Source of the DNA: Acanthosepion esculentum
Taxonomy: Eukaryota > Mollusca > Cephalopoda > Sepiida > Sepiidae
NCBI GenBank assembly: GCA_964036315.1
Contig: OZ038482.1
Location: forward strand, 13,467,434 to 13,531,433
Direction of reading: 5' to 3'
DNA length: 64,000 nt
Positions 42,000 to 52,988 of this stretch are shown one piece after another. Under the pieces are notes generated by a model, which had not been told where the DNA came from, did not search any database, and saw nothing but the letters and a program-made list of their open reading frames with translations. Position 1 is the first letter of the stretch. Each line of letters starts with the position of its first letter. Both the position numbers and the translations under genes were made by a program.

Positions 42000-42100
42000 G
42001 TGTCAGTGGTAGAGCGTATGGAAATAGAAACGTGAACCCTAAGGTGACAGTCTGTTTTATGCTTGAACACAATCTTCAGGTAATGTATTTTGGTTAGATT
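42000..42100 (-). repeat. family P left arm, single
   Basis: Reverse strand: CTGAAGA (intact core), TTGTGTTCAAGCAT, AAAACAGACTGTC, ACC. The GAAA box is AAAA. This copy suggests that the family's ancestral catalytic core was CTGAAGA. Confidence 0.65.
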
Positions 42101-42369
42101 ATTTATAAATGAAGGTCAGTGGTGTATTATGGGTAGCAAGGTCTATTGTTATATCCTGTCATTTATCAGGAGGGCGATATTCTTGAGATTGTTGAGTATA
42201 AATAATTGTGCATCAAAATACGGTTATTTGTAGTTATTTTATTTTATTTGTTAACTTTTTACTCATTATTTATTATTTAGTACTTAATTATTTTTTATTT
42301 ATTTATTTTTTGTTGTTGTTGTTGTTGTTTTTTTTATTTATTTTTTTTTTTTTACTTCCTTTGATTTCA
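42101..42369. other. T-rich spacer
   Basis: Contains (TTG)n and poly-T runs at 42300-42360; no gene signal. Confidence 0.5.
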
Positions 42370-43250
42370 GGTGTGAACTAATTTCTTTCCGGGTCCCAAC
42401 CTGTTGTGGCCTGTTTAGGGGCCAGAAAGAAAGACACGGAAGACGAAGGTAGGTTGAATAAGTGTATTGAAATAAAAAAAATGTATACAAAGCAATAGTG
42501 TTAGTAATAAGCAGATAGAAGTGTACATCCGAACGGTAGGTTAACACTGCGTCTATGCTTCCAACCAACTTTTCAAGTTAGAATTTATGACAGGAGGAAG
42601 AGCTTATTCTACTGTAGGAGGGTTTACCACAACACAACCAGCGACCTAAGGTTAGAAATGGCATCATGACATTTTTCACTAGCAATTTTGAAAAAAAAAT
42701 CGCACATATTTTACATAGATAAAGCCCTTTGTAAGGTGTGGGCTGTACTTGTGAGTAAATTTTATTGTATTTCTTTAAGGCATGGGCAACTAGGGATTCC
42801 TTCAATGAGTCTATTGGAATATTTTCCAATCAATCCGAGGGCTCCAACTACAACTGAAATTGTTAATGTCTTCATGTGCCACATTTTTGGGATTTCGATT
42901 TCAAGGTGCTTGTATTTTTTTTTGAAGATCTTCAAAAGCTACATTGCAGTCTGCAGGGGTTGCCATATCAATAAGGAGGCACATTTTGTCTTTGCTGTCT
43001 CTAAACCCGATGTTAAGGCGATTAGCTGTGATTGTTCTGTCTGTGTGTAAATTGTTGCCATTCCCATCTCTGTAACCGGGTCTGGGTAGTGTTCCTACCA
43101 ATTTCTTGCAGTTTCCTTTCTGTAAGCGTTGCAGATTTTCCAGTGCGGATATTGGCCCGCTCTGTCGTGCATGGCAATAGCGCGCAACCTGATACAAGAT
43201 GGTCAATTATTTCTGGATATTTATCACAGAATATGCATTTTGGACTGACA
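42370..43250 (-). pseudogene. LINE family L2, longest C-terminal copy
   Basis: Reverse strand, in order: CPKCIFCDKYPEIIDHLVSG (zinc-knuckle-like, with Cys and His), a frameshift, DRTITANRLNIGFRDSKDKM, CLLIDMATPADCNVAFEDLQ, then in another frame KYKHLEIEIPKMWHMKT, ISVVVGALGLIGKYSNRLI, PSCPCLKKYNKIY and LCKICAI. This is the end of the RT-like C-terminal region of non-LTR elements. The 3' part (GGGTCCCAACCTGTTGTGG) continues to 42370. Frameshifted and 5'-truncated at the (TTA)n. Confidence 0.82.
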
Positions 43251-43253
43251 CAC

Positions 43254-43254
<1 letters not shown>

Positions 43255-43303
<49 letters not shown>

Positions 43304-43320
43304 GTTGTTGTTATTGTTAT
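43255..43320. repeat. (TTA)n microsatellite
   Basis: ATT repeat at the 5' break of the L2 copy, as at 7797. Confidence 0.96.
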
Positions 43321-43439
43321 TATGTATGTTATGCTTCCTGTTTTGTATCCTGTAGAGCCGGGTTCAAATTCTGGTCCTTAAGCCCTATAGGAGAATTGTC
43401 ATTTAATTGATAGCCCTTTTCTTAGTATATGCGATATTC

Positions 43440-43855
43440 TTAGTAGGACGATGTTCTGTACAACTTGTATGTTGATGTTACCTGGGAGACTGTTAGTAAA
43501 ATTGTCCAGTCCTTCCCTCACGAGGCCCAGAGCTCCGGTTACTATTGGTACAGTCTCAGTATTCATTGCTCATATCCTGTTAATCTCGATCTCCAAGTCC
43601 TTGTATTTGGACAATTTCTCGATAATTTTCATGGAGGTGTATATGTCAGTTAGTACTGCTATGTCAATAAGCATACACTTTCTGAATTACTTGTCTTTTA
43701 TGATATCAGATAATATCAGATCTTTTGGCTTTTATTTCCCTGTCAATTTGAATTGTCATATCCCAGAGGATAGTTACATTGTTATTTGGGTAACTGTGAC
43801 TGATTGGTGGTCATACCATTTTTCAGTGGTATCTGTCTGTATTTCTGAGATGAGG
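43440..43855 (-). pseudogene. LINE family L2 C-terminus (third copy)
   Basis: Reverse strand: IIDIAVLTDIYTSMKIIEKL, SKYKDLEIEINRI, a stop, AMNTETVPIVTGALGLVREG, LDNFTNSLPG. It diverges from 42370 and 7485, so it is another subfamily or an older insertion. Confidence 0.8.
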
Positions 43856-43859
43856 TATT

Positions 43860-44170
43860 ATGTACACTATTTACATTATTCGGACTATTGTCCTCATCTT
43901 TGTCGACATGTTTATCACAACGTTTCGGCTTTTCAGTATCTGTCTATATTTATGAGATGAGGTATTATGCACACTATTTACATTATTCGGATTATTGTCA
44001 TCATCTTTCCGCATGGCACGTGGAACTAGAACAGTCTACCGCAGTGAGCGAAATAAAGGGTTCAGTTCGAAATTCCAACAACCTGAAGAAGGCCGGAGCA
44101 TACAACGGCCGAAACACTGTAATAAATATGTCGACAAAGATGAGGACAATAGTCCGAATATTGTAAATCG
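43860..44170. mobile_element. two partial Penelope-like 3'-end repeats, inverted
   Basis: Reverse tail fragments at 43865-43930 and 43970-44000 (ATTATTCGGACTATTGTCC), then a forward copy at 44010-44170: GGCACGTGGAACTAGAACAG, CAACCTGAAGAAGGCCGGAG, ACGGCCGAAACACTGTA. The forward copy has core CTGAAGA (44083-44089), stem II GGCC/GGCC and GAAA, with one extra A before stem II. Confidence 0.75.
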
Positions 44171-44339
44171 TGTGCATTTCGCAGTGGTTTCGATTTTGTG
44201 CTTCTTGCATATATTCGAGTCGACGTATTTCGCTACCGTGTTATATCTGTGGGTATATTCATTTTTTTCTACTTCCTAACATCTTGATATAATATGATAC
44301 ATTTATTATTATTATTATTATTATTTCTTTTAATTTCTG

Positions 44340-44990
44340 TTGTATATACATTTCCTTCCGGGTCCCAACCAGAGACCTATGGTCATAAATGGTTTCATAA
44401 CATTTTCCACTGATCATATTTGTAAAAAACAAAAACAAAAAATAAAACTAAGATCACACACATTTTACATAGATAAAGCTCTTCGTAATGTATGAGCTGT
44501 ACTTGTGAGTACAATTTTTTGTATTTCTTTAAGGTATGGACTAAATCACAATGAATCTATCGAACCATTTTCCAATCAATCCGAGGGATCCAACTTCAAT
44601 TAGAATTATTGATATCCTCATGTGTCATATTTTTAGATTTCCACTTCAAGATCCTTGTAATTTGATTGTTTTTTGAAGATCTTCAAAGATACATTCCAAT
44701 ATTCATTCTGCTTTTGTGGTCTTTGATCACGATGTCTGGGCGATTAGCTTTGATTGTTCTGTATGTGTCTATTGTAAAGTCCCATAAAATTGTTACACGT
44801 CCTATCTCTGTAACCGGGTCTGAGTGATGTTCATACCAGTTTCCTTCCTATAAAAATTGCATATTTTATAGTGAAGTATTGGACCACTCTATCATGCCGT
44901 GTTTTATATTCAGTGGGTGTTAAATTGTTTCCGGATATTTATCAATAATTCTGCATTTCGAATTAACACAATTTTTCATTATGTGCGCTT
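44340..44990 (-). pseudogene. LINE family L2 C-terminus, fourth copy
   Basis: CGGGTCCCAACCAGAGACCT, AGATAAAGCTCTTCGTAATG and CCAATCAATCCGAGGG correspond position for position to the copies at 7485 and 42370; the reverse frame is full of stops. It is the most decayed copy in this cluster. Confidence 0.7.
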
Positions 44991-45039
44991 GGTAATTTTT
45001 AATTAGCAATCATTGGTCCTGTGCAGTAAGAATAAACCC

Positions 45040-45330
45040 GCCGGTCTCAGGTTTTAAGTCCTGTATTTCAAAACCACTAATGGATACGTGGTTTGTCTAC
45101 ATCAGTTTGTTTGTCACGTGCAGAATATTGACCAGGAAGAGGCTTATCTCACCATCTTTTCTGCATTTGGTATATTGCATTTGCTTTTGCTTTAGGTTCT
45201 TTGCCACTGCTGTAGGTGAATTATGGTTTATTTGTACTTTTTCACCCACTTGAAATTCTTTTTGAATTTGTTGACTTCCTTTATTACTGATTAAAGTTTT
45301 TTTTATTTCTTTCATGTTCTTTAACACACA
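45040..45330 (-). pseudogene. possible retroelement integrase/Gag-Pol end (weak)
   Basis: Reverse frame of 76 codons with EFQVGEKVQINHNSPTA. The xFxVGxxVxxxx pattern recalls the C-terminal domain of Gypsy-type integrases, but there is no HHCC or DDE domain beside it. An unrelated frame is possible. Confidence 0.3.
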
Positions 45331-45439
45331 TTATCATCATCAAGTTTTCTGTAGTTTCCAGGTATCTTTGAAGATTAATTGTTGACGTGTTGTAAGAAAT
45401 TTCTAGTTAAACTAATCCTCTGCATCCTTCGGAGCTGAA

Positions 45440-45442
<3 letters not shown>

Positions 45443-45475
<33 letters not shown>
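45443..45475. repeat. (ATT)n microsatellite
   Basis: Pure ATT trinucleotides. Confidence 0.95.
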
Positions 45476-45476
<1 letters not shown>

Positions 45477-45649
45477 TACATGTGTTTATGTGTGGAATTG
45501 TACTTTGTTAATTTGTTTACCATTTACTTAATTTTTTCATTTATTTAGATTCTTTGTTTATTTTATTTTGTGTGTTTTTGTTATCTCATTACTTATTGGA
45601 TTTTTAAAAGTACGTTACATTACCTGCGCTTTATAATGTGAATATATTT

Positions 45650-47150
45650 GCATTTTTCATGCAGGTATTTACTAGGTATTCAATTTTAGTTTTCCATTTT
45701 GAAGTAATGCAGTAAAAAATTGTTTTCATGCCTACAATTTGAGAAGACATCTGATAATTTATTTAATAATTTGTGTTGGTCTGGGAAGTTAATTAAAGCT
45801 ATTTTCTCCTCCAGATAGTGTTTACATTTTTGGATTTATTGTTGTAGGTTTATGCTTTTTTTTTTTATTTTCCATGATATTTTTAGTTTAATTTTGTTTT
45901 TAATTTCTCAGGTATATTTACAAAGCATTGTACTGCTCGCATATATACTGTTTGCAAAATATGTTGTCTGTTAGTAATTTCCCTGTTTCTAAGGCCTTTC
46001 ACTTACTCCTACATATATTTTTCTTCGTCATCTGCTGATTTTACAGTGGCTTCGTGTATTATAATGTTTTGTACGAAATTGCCATTTAAGGGACATTCCT
46101 TCTTTTCTGTTGCACGTAAGTTTGATTTCCGTGGATGGTTTTTTTGTTTATTTTTCTGTTATTTTTTATTGTTTCATGTTCTATGTAGCTAATCCGTGTT
46201 GCAGTTGAATATCTTGTAGAAAGTGCTTTATGTTGGGAGGAAGTGCTTGTGTATGAGTTTTTCCTACGTCTGTTTTAAATTATGTTGTACGGTTGGTTGA
46301 ATCATATAATTTGATTTTTTTAGTACATGTGGTGTGTATGTGAATGTTGCCGAAAATCCATTATCTTTTAGGGTTGTTTCATAATCTTTTTTGGCTTAGT
46401 TGAAGATTTCCCGATAACCTGTGGTTAATTGATTGTGGCATCTGCTTGGTTATTGTTGGCAAGTGGTTTCAAGGTGAGTGTCTTTAAAGTGATTTGTCGT
46501 TTGGTTTTCTATATGGTTGATATATACCTTTTTTAGGTTGATTGTGACGTTTAGGAAATTTACTTCACTTAGGTCTGTTTCTATGTCTATGTCGAATCCC
46601 ATATTTTTGATAATTTTTCTGATTATTTTTCCGGTTTTCTGTTTTTTGTCTATTTCAGGGATTTGAGATCGTCGTCCCTGTAAAGGCTTATATCAATTTT
46701 ATCGTTTATTCTACTTAGTTCATGTAATGAATGTATACCTATAATCTCGCAGGAAATAACCCTCATAACTTCCCATTGTAACGTCATATGTTCCCTCTTT
46801 CTGTAGCCACGCATCTTTGTTGCCAAATAATAGTAATTATTGGTAGTGCTTAATGATTTTTGTGCTTATTTTTATTTTTCTTCAGCTAAGGGGATGGTCT
46901 TATCTAGTATGGGTTCGTTTATAGAAATATAAAAATCTTATATCTAGTTGTATAAATTTTCAATATTGTTTTTTAAGTTGTGGAACCAGTCTATAATTTT
47001 GTGTTTTCCACTAGTTTACTCCTAAGTCTAACTTAATTCTTTCTATTATTATTTTACTTATTTTACCTAGTTCAGTTTTAGTTGTTGTGGAGTTATTTCC
47101 ACAATAGAACTTGTAGTCGGACTAAATGCGTCCTAAATGGGGTAAACGTA
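45650..47150 (-). pseudogene. retroelement with YRDD reverse transcriptase and GIY-YIG endonuclease
   Basis: Reverse-strand pieces in order: CEIIGIHSLHELSRINDK, KIDISLYRDDDL (46700-46665; RT catalytic YxDD), IIRKIIKNMGFDIDIETDLS, EVNFLNVTINL, PYRKPNDKSL, then ECPLNGNFVQNIIIHEATVK (start of the GIY-YIG domain, about 46090), and CKHYLEEKIALINF, LLNKLSDVFSNCRHEN (about 45840-45730). Such RT plus GIY-YIG proteins are common in cnidarian and molluscan genomes and are Penelope-like in layout. Frameshifts every 50-100 bp; the RT N-terminus is not recognisable. The 2641 fragment is a second copy of its end. Confidence 0.75.
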
Positions 47151-47200
47151 CAGAAACGTTAGGAACTTGTAATTAAGTGTTACGCAGAGTAATCGAGTTG

Positions 47201-47314
47201 TGGTCGCTGATAACTTACTCCTCCCTCGACTACCTACTGACTCCTACTTATAATAGGTGGTCGCTGATAACTTACTCCCCCCTCGACTACCTACTGACTC
47301 CTACTTATAATAGG
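47201..47314. repeat. 57-bp tandem duplication
   Basis: TGGTCGCTGATAACTTACTC starts at 47201 and 47258; the units differ by a single base or so. Confidence 0.92.
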
Positions 47315-47539
47315 TGGGAGAGTCTATTCTCTCGACAAGGTGTCTTTCACTATAACATTAGTTGAGCCTGAGGTTTTCTTTGTGGTCTTTTAGTGTAATC
47401 AATGATTTAGCGATGAAATTCATTCGTTCGTCTACGTCTAATAATTGAGCATTTTTTAGCTTCCATGTTAATATTGCATTTTGTAAACCTTACTACCCAT
47501 AATGCATCACTAATCACCATATATAAATACTCGGGCTAA

Positions 47540-47599
47540 AACTCAAACATGTCCTTCAAGCATGAAACAGGCTGTCGCCGCTTGCTTTTGACTCACTGT

Positions 47600-47632
<33 letters not shown>
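47540..47632 (+). repeat. family P right arm with deleted core, then (TA)n
   Basis: CCTTCAAGCATGAAACAGGC, TGTCGCCGC and TTTTGACTCACTGTCC lead into a TA run. The CTGANGA strand is missing. Confidence 0.65.
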
Positions 47633-47633
<1 letters not shown>

Positions 47634-47924
47634 TACTCATAGCCATGTTAATGCAGAGAGGAAATCTCTACTACAATGATCACAAAAAAGAGTAATTTAT
47701 CTCGCATATCACATGCTGTTATTTTGCATTTAACATTAGACAACGCAGAAATCTCACTTTCTCTTATTCAGCAGATTTTCAGGCCCATGAGCCATTCGTG
47801 GTAGAGGTTTAGAAAATGAGGTGAGTGTTATGGACGTAACAAGAGGTAGTAAGATGTGAATAGCACGAGGATATGGACGGGAGACAACAACTAAACCTAG
47901 ATTGAAGAGTTAAAAGAAAAACGA
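47633..47924. other. no recognisable gene
   Basis: Nothing assignable. Confidence 0.45.
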
Positions 47925-48187
47925 ATGATTTATTTCATGGAAAGATTTCGACGAGCTGTTGCTAGCCTTTGTCACTCCTTTAATTTGAGTAAAACAATAC
48001 AAAGAAACTAGAAACCAAAAACCGAGTTGGTGACGTTTACTTTGTAAACATCATCAACTCGGTTTTTTCATTGATTTGAATTCTTAAGCGTTTCTAGTTT
48101 CTTTGCATTGTTTTTCTCAAATTAAAGGAGTGACCAAGACTAGCAATAGCTAGTCGAAATATTTCCATGAAATAAATTATTCGTTGG
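47925..48187. repeat. ~125-bp-arm palindrome
   Basis: Left arm: GAATGATTTATTTCATGG, TTTCGACGAGCTGTTGCTAG, CACTCCTTTAATTTGAG, AACCGAGTTGGTGA. The right arm is its complement with about 10 percent change, centred near 48045. Each arm contains a GCTAGC-type stem and GAAA box, but no convincing hammerhead core. Confidence 0.85.
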
Positions 48188-48515
48188 AACTACAAGTTTT
48201 TCTTTTAATTATGCAACTACCAACAGAGACAAGCATCCTAACCTTGATGCTAGATTCAAGAGGTTACAATTGTAGAAGGAATCACTCAGGCGAGTTGTAC
48301 TTATTGGCAAGAATCTGAGTTAAAATCCCATTTTACAATTTGTATACTGTTTAGGTTGCGTATAGGGTACAAGCTGTAAATGTCTAAATTAGGGGTACAA
48401 ATGGATGAAGCTGGTCTAACAGTTACCATGTGATAGTTGCTATTAAACAGAATTGCAGGAGAACGAGGAGGAGGTTTTCTCTTCATCTTCCTCTCCTGTC
48501 GAACTCTCTGCCTCC

Positions 48516-48518
<3 letters not shown>
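48188..48518. other. no recognisable gene
   Basis: Nothing assignable before the TA tract. Confidence 0.45.
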
Positions 48519-48557
<39 letters not shown>

Positions 48558-48639
48558 CACTGTTACATTAGGATATATATATATATATTATATTTATATA
48601 TATTTATATATACATATATATTTATATATAAATATATAT

Positions 48640-48681
<42 letters not shown>

Positions 48682-48725
48682 TTACATACTTTACATTTGT
48701 ATATATATAATGTGTGTATGTGTAT
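48519..48725. repeat. TA-rich compound microsatellite
   Basis: TA runs broken by TATTTATATA, ACATATA and a CACTGTTACATTAGG insert. Confidence 0.95.
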
Positions 48726-49815
48726 ATGTTTGTCCAGTGTAAGGAATCTGCTCGCTGCTGTTGTTATCCATTTTGCCCAGGTGAGTTATTTATAAAAAAC
48801 TTTTAGAGGCACTTACGATGGGCGGCTTCCAATTCTCTTTTGTTACTGACGATGCTTCCTGTGGCTTATTTTTAAATTAAACCTGCCAGTGCAACACTTT
48901 TGCTTTATGAGTAACTATTAGGGACGACTCAGAAACCTGTACCATAATGTCAACTATACGCGCATGCGCGCGGATGTTAAATCAAGAACAACCTCTGTCA
49001 AGTAAAATGAACATATGAATTATTAATGAAATGTCGGAAATAATCAAAGATAATGCCTAAAATCGACATAATCTTAAAAATCACACATGAGCATAAGTCT
49101 ACCATTTGAATTCAAACTATAATTAAGTATACACTTTCTGAGGAAAAGAAGAGTTCGAGTTACTGCCCTTGAATGAAAATGGCGTACATTCACTTGTCTG
49201 GCTGTTCCCGAACAAGATAAGGTATCAGTTTTTAAATAAAAGAAACAGAATATGCGAATGAGCTTATTCTATAATTGGACTTTGAAGAAGGAATTAATGT
49301 GGTATTATTATTGCTTGAAATGTTTAACATTTTTGAAGGAAGTATACCGCTGAGATATTCGTATGAATAGGAAAGTTTTCATGTCGTCTAATGGGCTTTT
49401 CTTGTAGCTCATTATGGGAAAGACGAAAGCATTTGTGTAAAATAACAGGGAAATTCATTGGAGCAGAAAGCACCGTGTTGTTGGAGACAAGGAAATGTCT
49501 GCTCGGTGGGTAAGATAGCGTTATATTTACTATGATGGATACAATGTAGGACATAATCTACAGCCCCACCTAACAAACTGACGAGCGCACACAAAGAAAT
49601 TATTTATAAGTATTTAATGAATAAATGTCTTTCAAAACTTTTATAGAAATAAAAAATATTGATTTCAATTATTTAGTCGCTATTTGGAGACATTGTTATT
49701 CATTGTTATTATTTGCATCCTTCGGCCAAAATGCAGCTGTGGGCAAAGCAGAATATAATGAGAATCGTGCAAATATTTTGAGCAAAACTTTTCGTAGGTT
49801 TTCAAATTTGTTTTT
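48726..49815. other. no recognisable gene
   Basis: About 1.1 kb of apparently single-copy DNA. Reverse frames at 49324-49594 have no recognisable domain. Confidence 0.45.
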
Positions 49816-50350
49816 AAGCATTTCACCCCATGCAAGTCGGGTGTGCCACTAGCACGCAAGGGATTACAGAGAGTGAGAGCAAGAGTAAAGAGGGGTGTTT
49901 GAGGAAAGGATATAGAGAAGGACGGGGATCAGGATCAAGGCATCAGAAGATGTCGATTGATATTACACTTGAATATTTGAAGATTATAGCTATCAGGGAA
50001 GCAAGTAGGAGGAAGGGAGTTCCCATCTCTGTCCCATAATGATTGTTCCATTTTTGCACAAATTTCATAGACTCAGTGGAACAATCATTATGGGACAGAG
50101 GTAGAATAATATAGAAGAATGGCTGGTTTAATAATCAGATTAAATTGAATGAAGAGAGGAAACATTTTTTTAAGCATTTCACCCCAAGCAAGTCGGGTGT
50201 GCCACTAGCACACAAGGGGTTACAGAGAGTGAGAGCAAGAGTAAAGAGGGGTGTTTGAGGAAAGGATATAGAGAAGGGCGGGGATCAGGATCAAGGCATC
50301 AGAAGATGTCGATTGATATTACACTTGAATATTTGAAGATTATAGCATTG
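49816..50350. repeat. 356-bp-offset direct duplication related to the 59.1-kb repeat
   Basis: AAGCATTTCACCCCA.GCAAG at 49816 recurs at 50172, and the match runs about 180 bp through GAAGATGTCGATTGATATTA. The same motif order (GCAAG-GTTACAGAG, GAGAGCA, GAGGAAAGGATAT, GATGTCGATTGA) occurs at 59113-59460. Between the copies, 50027-50050 and 50077-50100 form a perfect 24-bp hairpin (GTCCCATAATGATTGTTCCA), which looks like two inverted mariner-type termini. Confidence 0.85.
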
Positions 50351-50387
50351 AAACAAGTTTTTAAATAATTAAACAAAAGTTTCTTCA

Positions 50388-50411
50388 TATCTATCTATCT
50401 CAGGCTTTTCA

Positions 50412-50478
<67 letters not shown>

Positions 50479-50480
50479 TG
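50388..50480. repeat. (CTAT)n microsatellite
   Basis: ATCT repeat with a CAGGCTTTTCATATCT interruption. Confidence 0.96.
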
Positions 50481-50943
50481 TAGCATACCTACGGACGATA
50501 ATGGGTATGTCCCCATTTCCATAAATACAGTAATAAATACTGTAAGTGGTCTAGAGTTGGAGATTCGTCTCCAGCTGTGCTGGTCAAACTCTCTGCCTGA
50601 CAGCAGAGAGGATCCCCAGAGTAGGCTATGTCGAAGGGCAAAGTCTCGTCTCGGGAAACAGCTACCCAATCCCGTTTTATACTGTGTCTATGGGGAATTT
50701 TGGCCGAGCCTAAATTTTAACATTAAATTCGGCGTTGTGCCACATCTGATCGCGTGGAGCGGTAGGTAGATATCCTAGAGTTGGAGATTTATTGTAGAAT
50801 TCACTTGATTCATTTCTAGCACTTGATTACTCCTACGCGGTGCTGGCGAATCTTATATGCGTGTTCTTGTCCTAAGTATTATCGTTCATTACCAACCTTC
50901 GTTTGATTATTCTATTCAGTAACCTTCTCTAGGTTACAACACT
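50481..50943. other. unassigned
   Basis: GC-richer stretch (50540-50720). TAGAGTTGGAGATTCGTCTC recurs in part at 50773. No recognisable domain in the 64-70-codon frames. Confidence 0.4.
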
Positions 50944-51010
50944 ATCTTAGTCTGTTCATATCTATCTATCTATTTATCTATCTATCTCAGTCTGTTCATA
51001 TCTATCTATG
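50944..51010. repeat. short (CTAT)n with CAGTCTGTTC spacer
   Basis: Two TCAGTCTGTTCATATCTAT units with ATCT runs; same spacer as at 18490 and 56285. Confidence 0.93.
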
Positions 51011-51170
51011 AAAATCTGGGGATATTTCACGTTCCTCGATTTACGATGTCATGTGTGTATAGTGAAAACATAATAGACGATATTACGTTCCTCCGTGGAG
51101 AGAGCAGTGGCCGACCACGGGTCTTTAGTAATTGAAACCAGACTTGGATGGAAGCACCTATATTTAATGC
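51006..51170. repeat. dispersed repeat, shared with 53844-54010
   Basis: AAAATCTGGGGATATTTCAC, CCTCGATTTACGATGTCA, ATAATAGACGATAT and GTGGCCGACCACGGGTCTTT occur in the same order and orientation at 53844, about 85 percent identical. In the second copy it follows a putative short LTR, so it may be the start of an LTR element's internal region. Confidence 0.7.
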
Positions 51171-51299
51171 ACTGTAAGTCTATCAGCGGCTTCGTGATGA
51201 TATTGGTTTCATTGGTATCTTTCGCTGATTTTGCTTGCTTCATTTAATTCTGTTTTTTCTTTGTTTTCTTACTTTCCAAATGAGGTGATTTTTGTAAAT

Positions 51300-52325
51300 A
51301 CACCAATGTTCACAATATTAATAGTCAATAGCATGGCCTCTCATCTTTGTAACTGGCTGCAATTGTTTTCTAAAGTTTTTGATGAGATTTGAACAAGTCT
51401 TTTCTGGGATTTTCTTCCATTCTTCAATGTTTACACGTTCTAACTCCCGAAGGATTTTTGCTGACCGACGATTTATTCGAACTTTCAATTCTTTCCATAG
51501 ATTTTCAATAGGATTCAAGTCAGGAATAATTGAAGGCCATGGTAGAGCTGTAATCTTCATTTTCTGAAGCCATGCAGTTACTGGTTTAGACGTATGTTTG
51601 GGATCATTATGTTGCTGGAAAGTAAATCGTCAACCTAGATGAAGATTTTGCACTGATAATTGTAGATTTTTATCCCGAATTTTCATATAGTCTGCAGATT
51701 TCATTATTTCTCTTATTGCAATTAATTGACCAGTCCCCCTTGAGCTAAAACAAACCCAAAACATCATCGAACCACCTCCATGTTTTAATGTTGCCACTGT
51801 GTTCTTTGGGATGAAAGCCTCACTTTTCTTGAGCCAAATCTTCTGTATATCATTATGTCCAAAAGAAATGTCAATTTTTGTTTCATTATTCGATAGTACT
51901 TCTTCCCAAAAGCAATTTTCTTTTTCCGAGAACGTTTTGGCAAAAATGAAACCGAGCAACAATGTGACATGGTTTGTGAAGAGGGTTTCGTCGTGGTGGG
52001 TTTCCATACAACCCATTTCAACCTTGTCTTGGGCGAGTACTTACGCTGATACTCATCATATCCACACTTTTGACGATGTCTTTCAAAACAATTCTTGGGT
52101 TTATATTAACCTCACGACACAGTTTTCGTGCAGTTCTCGGTGACGATTTGGGTTTTCTTCCATGCCCAGGCAAATTCTTTGTCGTGTCAAACTGATTAAA
52201 CTTCTTTATAACGGACTGTATCGTAGATCTAGGTTTGAAATTGCTGTAACTCTTTCTCGATTTGTGGAAGTTAATAATTCTCTGTCTCAAGCAACGCTAA
52301 CTTCCACTGTCTTCTCCATTGTGTT
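51300..52325 (-). pseudogene. Tc1-like transposase (DD34E), inactivated
   Basis: Reverse strand: MRQRIINFHKSRKSYSN, TIQSVIKKFNQFDTTKNLPG, HGRKPKSSPRTARKL (paired-like DNA-binding domain, about 52290-52100), VLSNNETKIDISFGHND (first catalytic site, Asp now Asn), GGGSMMFWVCFSSRGTG, FQQHNDPKHTSK (second Asp now His, about 51620), SIIPDLNPIENLWKELK (third acidic residue intact). Several frameshifts. Two of three catalytic acids are replaced, so it is dead. Inverted termini are not clear. Confidence 0.88.
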
Positions 52326-52489
52326 GTTAACGTAAGAATAACAATGGTGACACTCTATTCACCACATGATGGTCTTTGCTGGAATTATCACAAATATTCT
52401 ACTGAATAAATAGTCTAGAAGGCTTCACTGATAAAATAATTATGTAAATTACTTTTACTTACACGAATGAATCAGCATCTGTCTATGTT

Positions 52490-52850
52490 TCTGAGATGAG
52501 GTATTATGTACACTATTTACATTTTTCGGACTATTATCCTCATCTTTGTAACCATGTTTATCACAACGTTTCGGCCGTTGTACGCTCCGGCCTTCTTCAG
52601 GTAGTTGGAATGTCGAACTGAACCCTTTATTTCGCTCACTGGGGTAGACTGTTCTAGTTCCACGTGCCATGTCTAATGGATGTCAGTTATCTCCTGTTAA
52701 TTTCCCTGTCAAAGTTCTCCACCGCATTATCCTGGTATTGAACTCACACTCTTTGGGTCCTGTCACTGGATCTAACTAACGCCTTTATCCACTGTGCCAT
52801 GTGTGCTTGAGGACATCTGTGTATGAATTTCTGGGTATTATAAATAACAT
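52490..52850 (-). mobile_element. Penelope-like 3'-end repeat, complete copy
   Basis: Reverse strand from 52850: GAAATTCATACACAGATGTC, GGCACAGTGGATAAAGGC (A box, near-perfect), GAGTTCAATACCAGG (B box), GGAACTAGAACAGTCTACCC, CTACCTGAAGAAGGCCGGAG, ACGGCCGAAACGTTGTG (core CTGAAGA at 52600-52594), ATAGTCCGAAAAATGTAAAT. The best preserved copy of the family; faces the forward copy at 52855. Confidence 0.85.
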
Positions 52851-52854
52851 ATGA

Positions 52855-52988
52855 AGAGAAAAGGGAGATCAAGTTGAGATCATAGACAAGGAACACCATT
52901 GGAAAATTCGTAAACTTAAGGAATCAGCACATATGCTAAGCCACAAAAATATCCTGAGCCGACCAAGCATAGAAATAAGGAGTGCCAG
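52855..52988 (+). pseudogene. Penelope-like GIY-YIG endonuclease C-terminus
   Basis: Forward frame KGDQVEIIDKEHHWKIRKLK, ESAHMLSHKN, LSRPSIEIRSAREK. About 90 percent identical in protein to the reverse copy at 17467-17690, with the WEP segment deleted. Same downstream order of 3' units and hammerhead-like motif. Confidence 0.78.

Noticed and set aside
47925..48187. Hammerhead ribozyme in the palindrome arms
   Set aside because: A GACTAGC/GCTAGTC stem followed by GAAA is present, but the strand before it (ACCAAGA) does not fit CUGANGA and no U-H pair closes the next stem.
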